DNA from: Fidelibacterota bacterium
GTDB taxonomy: Bacteria; Marinisomatota; SORT01
Reading direction: 5' to 3'
DNA length: 11,098 bases
Assembly (NCBI GenBank): GCA_022563775.1
Contig: JADFMS010000044.1
Location: 1 to 11,098, forward strand
The notes beneath the pieces are model-generated. The model was given only the letters and a program-made list of their open reading frames with translations. It ran no database searches and was not told the DNA's origin. Position numbers and translations under genes: made by a program. Below are positions 5,969-11,098 of the stretch, in pieces; position 1 is the stretch's first letter, and the number at the start of each line of letters is the position of its first letter.

Positions 5969-7303
5969 ATGATTCCCAAGAAAGAGAACAAGACTGATTT
6001 AGAATCTCAAATAGGATTAAGTAAAATAATTGATATGAACGCGAATTCCTCTACAAATATTTTTGGTGTAGATGAACTTGAAGATACTAAGAAAAGGGAC
6101 AATGATTCCCAAAGCATTATAGAATTGAAAGAATCGATGTTTCAATTTTCAAATATTCTGGACAATGCGGATGATGTAATCATAACAATGGATGAGAAGC
6201 AACTTATTCGATATTTTAATCGAGGTGCAGAAAAGGCTTTTCAGCTTGATGCTGAAGATGTAATAGGTAAAGAAATACTTATCTTACTTCCAGAGCGATT
6301 CAGGAATACTCATCCAGCGTGTGTAAGAGATTTTTCCGGGTCCCATGACAAAGCCGGATTAAAGGATGAGCGCACAGAAATAATAGGGTTAAGAAAAGAC
6401 GGAACTGAATTTCCAGCTGAGGTGTCAATATCTAAAATCACAATCGAAGGGCAAAAGATTTTTTCCATTTTTCTACGAGATATAACCAAACGAAGAAAAA
6501 TAGAAGCCAATTTAATTAGAGAACGAAATAAGTTAATTCGAGTAAATAATGCGCTTAGAAGTGCTAACAATAAGAAATTACAGTTGAGCAATCAGCTCAT
6601 AGATGCTGAAAAATTCGCTGCATTGGGAAAGATGACAGCAAATATTTCTCATGAAATAAATAACCATTTAAGTATTATCACGGCCGAGGCAGAAATTCAA
6701 TTGGCAGAAAATCCAAACGCTAATTTAAAAAAAACTTTATATAATATAATACAGAGTGCTTTAGAAATAGGAAACTTTACAAGAAATTATTTGATGCTTG
6801 CAAAACCCCACAAAATAAAAATGACTTCAATTAAGCTCAGAGATGTTCTTCAACGTTCAGTAAATTCCATCAAATCTCTCGGATATTTAAATAACATTAA
6901 ATTCTTAAGAACATATATGGACAATGAACCCTCAATATTAGGAGATTACGATCTGCTTTGTCAAGTCTTCAGAAATCTACTTATTAACTCAGTTCATGCT
7001 ACATCAGGATTCTCGAGCCGTAAAATCAGCGTGGAAACTCGAATGTCAAAGAACGGGCTATTTGTTAATGCTATTATTTCAGATAATGGAGTTGGAATTA
7101 AATCAGAATACTTAAAGAAAATTTTTCATCATTATTTCACGACAAAGGGTAAAAGCAAGGGGACCGGACTTGGTCTTGCAATTGTAAAAGAAATCGTTGA
7201 GGAAAAACATAAAGGTAAGATAAGAGTCGATTCCTCTCCTGGGGAACGAACACATTTTTGTGTGGAGATACCAATTGTAGATAAATCTAAGACATTAAGT
7301 TAG
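5969..7303 (+). CDS. Orphan PAS sensor histidine kinase
   Basis: This is a 444-residue soluble kinase with no transmembrane segment. A PAS domain occupies about 57-175 (ends FLRDITKRRK), followed by a coiled coil (about 176-214) and a HisKA/HATPase core: H-box ISHEINNHLS with His228, N-box FRNLLINSVHA (N336, N340), G1 SDNGVG (371-376), F box HHYFTTK (387-393) and G2 GTGLGLA (398-404). All catalytic residues are present. The PAS segment LPERFRNTH followed by RKDGTEFP resembles the FixL-type PAS family; His115 falls at the position of the FixL haem ligand, but many non-haem PAS domains share this pattern, so a haem is only a possibility. There is no receiver domain and no response regulator next to it. 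The start has only a weak AGG site seven to nine bases upstream. It lies 74 bases after the RRM gene in the same direction. Confidence 0.9.
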   Translation: MIPKKENKTDLESQIGLSKIIDMNANSSTNIFGVDELEDTKKRDNDSQSIIELKESMFQFSNILDNADDVIITMDEKQLIRYFNRGAEKAFQLDAEDVIGKEILILLPERFRNTHPACVRDFSGSHDKAGLKDERTEIIGLRKDGTEFPAEVSISKITIEGQKIFSIFLRDITKRRKIEANLIRERNKLIRVNNALRSANNKKLQLSNQLIDAEKFAALGKMTANISHEINNHLSIITAEAEIQLAENPNANLKKTLYNIIQSALEIGNFTRNYLMLAKPHKIKMTSIKLRDVLQRSVNSIKSLGYLNNIKFLRTYMDNEPSILGDYDLLCQVFRNLLINSVHATSGFSSRKISVETRMSKNGLFVNAIISDNGVGIKSEYLKKIFHHYFTTKGKSKGTGLGLAIVKEIVEEKHKGKIRVDSSPGERTHFCVEIPIVDKSKTLS

Positions 7304-7420
7304 TTTCTAATTTTGACCTTGCCCCGCAAAGTTGTAGCAGATTCGAAGTTGCGCATTTGGCAAAAATTCAAATAATAATAACAATGATTTAGATTGACAA
7401 TTAGTCTCAATTGGTCTGGA

Positions 7421-7478
7421 GTGGTCTACAGAATGGCAATTATATGGCAGCGATTCCTGTATCTGCCTGAGTATCAAT
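7421..7478 (+). repeat. Dispersed repeat, copy B
   Basis: This copy aligns without gaps to 2462-2519 (about 47 of 58 identical by hand). Upstream it has an extra ten-base step because TTGGTCTG (7411-7418) and GTGGTCTA (7421-7428) are both present, whereas copy A has one. It lies about 150 bases left of the tRNA-Phe fragment. Confidence 0.65.
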
Positions 7479-7536
7479 GGCAACCACGATCTTGAAAACC
7501 GCCGCCTGATAAATTTATTGACTGAATCGGCATTAC

Positions 7537-7566
7537 GGGACAAACCGGGACAAATTGGGACACGGA
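7537..7566 (+). repeat. Three tandem 10-base GGGACA repeats
   Basis: GGGACAAACC, GGGACAAATT and GGGACACGGA follow each other with an exact 10-base period, about one helical turn, and GGGAC recurs at 7733 and 7748. Short direct repeats next to a tRNA attachment site are typical of arm-type binding sites for tyrosine-recombinase integrases. The integrase gene itself is not in the window. Confidence 0.5.
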
Positions 7567-7567
7567 A

Positions 7568-7600
7568 ATGGTCTCTATTTGGTCACTGATTCCCGTAAGT
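7568..7600 (+). repeat. Dispersed repeat, copy C (short)
   Basis: It shares TGGTCT and a GATTCCCGTAAGTGCCTGA block with copies A and B, and is closer to A in CCGTAAGTkCCTGA, but lacks the ATGGCAATTATATGGCA core. It ends about 30 bases before the tRNA-Phe fragment. Confidence 0.45.
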
Positions 7601-7627
7601 GCCTGATACATAGTATACAACATAGTA

Positions 7628-7669
7628 CTGAAAATCCATGTGTCCGTGGTTCGATTCCGCGAGGCGCCA
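7628..7669 (+). tRNA. tRNA-Phe 3' fragment, probable attachment site
   Basis: From 7628 the sequence reads as a tRNA from the anticodon loop onward: loop CTGAAAA with anticodon GAA (Phe), 3' anticodon stem TCCAT, variable loop GTGTC, T-stem CGTGG / CCGCG around loop TTCGATT, acceptor 3' strand AGGCGCC and discriminator A7669; CCA is not encoded. The bases to the left cannot supply the matching anticodon stem (ATGGA), D-arm or acceptor strand (GGCGCCT), so this is not a working gene. A 3' tRNA piece that begins in the anticodon loop is what integration by a tyrosine recombinase leaves at the far end of an element. The element then lies to the left, and an intact tRNA-Phe is expected at its other end. 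Confidence 0.75.
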
Positions 7670-7900
7670 CACCCGATAATCTGCGTGACACACAATTTCG
7701 CAGCACCAAAACTCGTTAAATGCAATATTCATGGGACTTTGATTTTGGGACGTTTATGAAACATTTTTTTAGTGTCTTAAAACTCATACGTTCTATGAGA
7801 ATTTAGCAAAATTATCAGTGCAAACTAAACCCTGAATGGGTAACATAGTATGTGTTCCAAGTACATGGTGCAGGCTAAGAGTTTACGCCATTTTATATAA

Positions 7901-7906
7901 GGGAGG
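7901..7906 (+). promoter_or_regulatory. Ribosome binding site that fixes the ThDP enzyme start
   Basis: GGGAGG lies seven bases ahead of ATG 7914. The same frame is open back to an ATG at 7836, but that codon has no such site and the extra 26 residues do not resemble the family. Confidence 0.8.
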
Positions 7907-7913
7907 CCGATTA

Positions 7914-9572
7914 ATGAAAGTGTCCGATTTATTTGTCAAGAGCCTTGAGAACGAAGGGGTTCAGTACATCTTCGGAGTGCCGGGTGAGGAAAACGAAGAC
8001 CTCTTATTTTCGTTGGAGAGTTCGTCCATTCAATTTGTGCCCACCAGACATGAGCAGGGCGCTGCTTTTATCGCGAACGTTTGGGGGAGATTGACAGGGA
8101 AAGCCGGTGTCTGTTTATCTACCCTTGGTCCCGGGGCAACGAACCTGCTTACAGGAGTCGCCGATGCAAATTTAGATAAAGTACCGTTGGTTGCCATCAC
8201 CGGCCAGGGAGGCCTCACGAGGTTACATCACGAGAGTCATCAATATATCGACATTGTCAGCATGTTCAAACCGGTCACTAAGTGGAACACGTCTATATCC
8301 GCAGCGGAATCTGTCACTGAGATAGTCCGGAAGGCTTTCAAAGTTGCAGAGTACGAGAAGCCAGGGGCGACCCATATCGAGCTCTCAGAAGATATTGCCA
8401 AGCAAGAGGTGAAGAGGAAACTAACGCCTATTCGTCCCCAACGAGTGAGGCGCTCGAGCCCTGATTACAAGGCTATCAGCCGCACCATTGAGCTCCTGAG
8501 AGAGGCTGAACGGCCACTTTTTTTAGCGGGTAACGGTGCTATTAGAAAGCTTGCGAGCAAACATCTGACCCAATTTGCGGAGAAGTACAACATCCCCGTG
8601 GTGTGCACCTTTATGGGCAAGGGGGCAATATCCGATAGAATGGAACAATCTCTTTTTGCAATCGGTCTTGGGTTAAAAGATTACGTTATGGAGGCGGTAG
8701 AAGCTGCAGACCTAATCCTCGCGATCGGATATGATATCGCCGAATATGACCCTGAAGAATGGAATCCAGCGAGCAACAAGAAAATCGTTCATATCGATTT
8801 TGTCCCTGCCGAAGTTCACACTTACTACGACCCTGAAGTTGAAATTGTGGGTGATATCTCTGGCGCCCTTTGGGAACTAAACGCGAAGATCGGAGAAGAG
8901 AAAATAAAGTTTGACTACGAATGGTACAAACCGATTAGGGTTCGAATACTTGACGACATCGCCAGCTACGATCTCAAAGATGGCGGGGCCATCACGATCC
9001 CCGGTACAATTAACATCATCAGGGAGATACTCGATGACGACGGCCTGCTCATTAGTGATGTCGGAACTCACAAGGTGTGGATCGCCCGGAACTTCCCGGT
9101 CTGCAGTCCAAACGGGTGCATCATCAGCAACGGATTAGCCAGCATGGGCATCTCCCTACCCGGCGCCATCGCTGCCTCATTAATCGCTCCGGAAAGACAG
9201 GTCGTAGCGGTAATGGGCGATGGGGGTTTCCTGATGAACTCTCAGGAACTGGAAACGGCAAAACGACTGGGCGTGGGCTTCACTGTGGTCATCTTTAACG
9301 ACAACGATTACGGCCTCATCAGTTGGAAGCAGCGTATGTCCAGGGGGAGGTCGGTAAGCACGAAGATTTCTAATCCAGACTTCAAAATATACGCACAGAG
9401 TTTTGGCATCAGGGCATACCAGCCGAACGATCTCAACGAACTCAGAGAGCAGCTGAATTCAGCCATTACCTCAAAAGAATTGTGTTTAGTTGAGATCTCG
9501 GTGGATACGAGTGTCAACGACGCTCTCGTTGAAAAACTCAATGAATATTGGAGGGAAAGTAATGTCAATTGA
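7914..9572 (+). CDS. ThDP-dependent acetolactate-synthase-like enzyme, likely 2-oxoglutarate decarboxylase
   Basis: The 552-residue protein has the three-domain layout of the acetolactate synthase/pyruvate oxidase family. The N-terminal pyrimidine-binding domain (about 1-170) contains the catalytic Glu47 in RHEQGAAF and the STLGPGATN motif (69-77); the central domain spans about 185-325; and the C-terminal diphosphate-binding domain has the GDGG (435-438) to NDN (462-464) Mg-ThDP motif. The central IGYDIAEYDPEEW segment resembles catabolic AlsS-type enzymes rather than the FAD-dependent anabolic synthase. By general annotation it is an acetolactate synthase large subunit, but there is no small regulatory subunit and no acetolactate decarboxylase. 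Instead it overlaps a succinate-semialdehyde dehydrogenase gene by 11 bases. Cyanobacteria have this same pair, in which the synthase-like enzyme decarboxylates 2-oxoglutarate to succinate semialdehyde, and the N-terminal sequence resembles those enzymes. I infer that role here; acetolactate formation is the alternative. Base composition is more balanced than in the genes left of 7600. Confidence 0.88.
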   Translation: MKVSDLFVKSLENEGVQYIFGVPGEENEDLLFSLESSSIQFVPTRHEQGAAFIANVWGRLTGKAGVCLSTLGPGATNLLTGVADANLDKVPLVAITGQGGLTRLHHESHQYIDIVSMFKPVTKWNTSISAAESVTEIVRKAFKVAEYEKPGATHIELSEDIAKQEVKRKLTPIRPQRVRRSSPDYKAISRTIELLREAERPLFLAGNGAIRKLASKHLTQFAEKYNIPVVCTFMGKGAISDRMEQSLFAIGLGLKDYVMEAVEAADLILAIGYDIAEYDPEEWNPASNKKIVHIDFVPAEVHTYYDPEVEIVGDISGALWELNAKIGEEKIKFDYEWYKPIRVRILDDIASYDLKDGGAITIPGTINIIREILDDDGLLISDVGTHKVWIARNFPVCSPNGCIISNGLASMGISLPGAIAASLIAPERQVVAVMGDGGFLMNSQELETAKRLGVGFTVVIFNDNDYGLISWKQRMSRGRSVSTKISNPDFKIYAQSFGIRAYQPNDLNELREQLNSAITSKELCLVEISVDTSVNDALVEKLNEYWRESNVN

Positions 9573-10929
9573 AGCTGTTAATCCTGCAACAGGAGAAACT
9601 ATCAGACAGTATGAGGAGTTTACGTCAGAAGAGGTCAAGGGCATCATAGAGCAAGCACACGAAGATTTCCTCAGATGGAGGAGCACCAGCTTTGCTGAGA
9701 GGGCAAAGCTGATGAAGAGTGCCGCACAGGTTCTCCGTGATGATAAGGAAGAGTACGCCACTTTGATGGCACTGGAAATGGGAAAGCCTATTACCGCCGG
9801 CCGGTCGGAGGTAGAAAAATGTGCTTGGGTTTGTGACTATTACGCCGACCTTGCCGAGACGTTTTTGAAACCAGAAGAGATCTCGACTGATGCCAGCAAA
9901 AGCTTTGTCATCTTTCAACCCCTTGGTGTTGTCCTTGCGGTGATGCCTTGGAACTTTCCCTTCTGGCAGTTCTTCCGCTTTGCTGCGCCTGCCCTCATGG
10001 CGGGCAATGCGGGCGTTTTGAAGCATGCCTCGAACGTCCCGGGTTGCGCTCTGGCGATCGAACAGGTCTTCCAAAAGGCAAGCTTACCAGAGAATATCAT
10101 CAGGACATTGCTGGTCGGCAGCAGCCAAGTGGAAGCGATTATTGAGAATCCACTGGTCAGGGCCGTCACTCTTACCGGCAGCATAGCCGCTGGCAAGGCT
10201 GTGGCAAGGAAGGCTGGTGAAGTCATCAAGAAAACCGTCCTTGAACTGGGAGGGAGTGATCCTTACCTGATCCTCGAAGATGCCGACATAGTAACAACAG
10301 TCACGACCTGTGTCACAAGCAGGCTGGTCAATGCTGGACAGAGCTGTATCGCCGCAAAGCGGTTCGTGGTCGTGGAGTCACAGAGAAAGCAATTCGAGGA
10401 GCTCTTTGTAGAGCAAATGCGTTCTCAGAAGATGGGAGACCCTATGGATGAGAACACCACTGTGGGCCCTCAAGCCCGACATGACCTGAGAGATGAGCTT
10501 CACCGGCAGGTTCAGGAGAGTATAGAGAAAGGCGCAAAGTGTCTGCTAGGCGGCGAGGTTCCCGACAACAAGGGAGCGTACTACCCTCCAACAGTTCTCA
10601 CTGAGGTCAAGAAGGGAATCCCTGCATACGAAGAAGAGTTGTTTGGACCGGTTGCAGCAATTATTCCTGTCAAAGACGAGGAAGAAGCAATCAGAGTCGC
10701 AAACGATTCCGTATTCGGCTTAGGGGCAGCGGTCTTCACCGAAGATGTGGAAAGAGGAGAAAGGATTGCGGCAACTGAGCTTGAAGCCGGATGCTGTTTC
10801 GTGAATGCCTCTGTTAGGTCAGACCCGCGTCTGCCATTCGGCGGTGTCAAGGAAAGCGGATATGGTCGCGAATTGTCAAACTACGGGATCAAGGAGTTCG
10901 TGAATATCAAAACTGTCTTTGTGAAGTGA
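9562..10929 (+). CDS. sad: NAD(P)-dependent succinate-semialdehyde dehydrogenase (Sad/YneI-like)
   Basis: The 455-residue aldehyde dehydrogenase oxidises succinate semialdehyde to succinate. Catalytic residues are all visible: Asn131 in MPWNFPFWQ, Glu228 in LELGGSDP, nucleophile Cys262 in GQSCIAAKRF, and the EELFGP motif (358-363). The length and the motifs AGNAGVLKHASNVPGC, LRDELHRQVQ and FGGVKESGYGRELS fit the Sad/YneI subgroup rather than longer GabD or general ALDH enzymes. The start at ATG 9562 has GGAGGG six bases upstream and overlaps the preceding gene by 11 bases (ATGTCAATTGA), so the two are translationally coupled; a longer frame from 9490 only reads through the upstream gene. With the preceding ThDP enzyme it would convert 2-oxoglutarate to succinate through a free aldehyde. 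The cofactor preference (NAD or NADP) cannot be told from sequence by eye. Confidence 0.92.
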   Translation: MSIEAVNPATGETIRQYEEFTSEEVKGIIEQAHEDFLRWRSTSFAERAKLMKSAAQVLRDDKEEYATLMALEMGKPITAGRSEVEKCAWVCDYYADLAETFLKPEEISTDASKSFVIFQPLGVVLAVMPWNFPFWQFFRFAAPALMAGNAGVLKHASNVPGCALAIEQVFQKASLPENIIRTLLVGSSQVEAIIENPLVRAVTLTGSIAAGKAVARKAGEVIKKTVLELGGSDPYLILEDADIVTTVTTCVTSRLVNAGQSCIAAKRFVVVESQRKQFEELFVEQMRSQKMGDPMDENTTVGPQARHDLRDELHRQVQESIEKGAKCLLGGEVPDNKGAYYPPTVLTEVKKGIPAYEEELFGPVAAIIPVKDEEEAIRVANDSVFGLGAAVFTEDVERGERIAATELEAGCCFVNASVRSDPRLPFGGVKESGYGRELSNYGIKEFVNIKTVFVK

Positions 10930-11037
10930 GGGAATAAACACAGCTTCGAGAAAGAAAACCGAGCTAAAGGTTGGTTAAAGGGAGACGACATTCAAGTTGA
11001 GTTAGATAACAAAGGAAATATTGTTTTGAAGAAATGA
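10930..11037 (+). pseudogene. AbrB/MazE-like C-terminal fragment without a start
   Basis: Directly after the dehydrogenase stop, and in the same frame, 35 codons read on to TGA 11035-11037. The end, about 24 residues of the form A-K-G-W-L-K-G-D-D-I-Q-V-E-L-D-N-K-G-N-I-V-L-K-K, resembles the second half of SpoVT/AbrB-fold antitoxin domains (GW-x-x-GD then D-x-x-G-x-I-x-L). No ATG, GTG or TTG begins it and the first half of the fold is absent, so it looks like a decayed remnant. The similarity rests on a short segment and could be chance. Nothing else is seen from 11038 to the end. Confidence 0.35.
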
Positions 11038-11098
11038 AATACTAAAAGTTATTTTTGTGAGGCGAGTTTTTCGGGTGAGGGCTTATCGTTTTCAGCGA

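Larger units (their letters stand above)
7304..7913. other. Element-chromosome junction region without a convincing gene
   Basis: No ORF here has domain content or a credible start. From left to right the stretch holds dispersed repeat copy B (7391-7500), three 10-base GGGACA direct repeats (7537-7566), repeat copy C (7568-7600) and the tRNA-Phe 3' fragment (7628-7669). After that comes AT-rich DNA containing two more GGGAC motifs (7733-7752), then the leader of the ThDP enzyme gene. Base composition changes across it: AT-rich genes to the left, more balanced genes to the right. Confidence 0.6.

Noticed and set aside
7307..7725. Minus-strand ORFs of 78 and 83 aa near the tRNA fragment
   Set aside because: They cover repeat copies, the GGGACA repeats and the tRNA fragment itself; a coding frame through a tRNA piece is not credible and no domain is seen.
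7836..7913. Upstream ATG for the ThDP enzyme
   Set aside because: No ribosome binding site, and the 26 extra residues do not match the family, whereas ATG 7914 has GGGAGG at the right distance.
8877..10850. Antisense and alternate-frame ORFs inside the ThDP enzyme and dehydrogenase genes
   Set aside because: They are shadows of two well-supported genes and carry no independent signal.

Overview
The window comes from an AT-rich bacterial chromosome. The organism cannot be named from sequence alone; the gene set (two-component kinases, a bacterial RRM protein, an AAA+/Fis-type regulator, TCA-linked enzymes) fits an environmental, probably uncultivated Gram-negative-type lineage. The left 7.6 kb is visibly AT-rich accessory DNA. 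The right 3.2 kb is closer to balanced base composition and looks like chromosomal backbone. The junction is marked at 7628-7669 by the 3' part of a tRNA-Phe gene (anticodon loop to discriminator base) with no 5' half. This is what remains at one end of an element integrated into a tRNA gene. On that reading 1-7627 lies inside the element or a pile-up of elements, and the backbone resumes after 7669.

Layout: 3-239, end of an IS3-family transposase OrfA with no OrfB after it. 376-2424 (+), hybrid histidine kinase (PAS-PAS-HisKA-HATPase-REC). 2425-2859, no gene, but a repeat copy and nested GC-rich hairpins. 5048 down to 2860 (-), a four-gene module: small secreted Pro-rich peptide, polytopic membrane protein, 50-residue single-span membrane protein, and a Fis-HTH AAA+ regulator whose catalytic and sigma-54-contact motifs are degenerate. 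5397-5894 (+), RRM protein with a repetitive Arg-rich tail, then an orphan PAS histidine kinase (5969-7303). 7304-7913, element end and tRNA-Phe fragment. 7914-10929 (+), a coupled pair: an acetolactate-synthase-like ThDP enzyme and a succinate-semialdehyde dehydrogenase. 10930-11037, a start-less AbrB-like remnant.

The most interesting part is the minus-strand module. A secreted peptide, a polytopic membrane protein, a mini membrane protein and a DNA-binding pseudo-ATPase in one operon suggest an envelope or peptide signalling circuit, though this is inference from gene order. Two reading-frame breaks in this operon would each be repaired by one extra A in an A-run. They are therefore either sequencing under-calls, early decay, or slippage sites. 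The ThDP enzyme plus SSADH pair matches the arrangement known in cyanobacteria as 2-oxoglutarate decarboxylase plus SSADH, a bypass of the 2-oxoglutarate dehydrogenase step.
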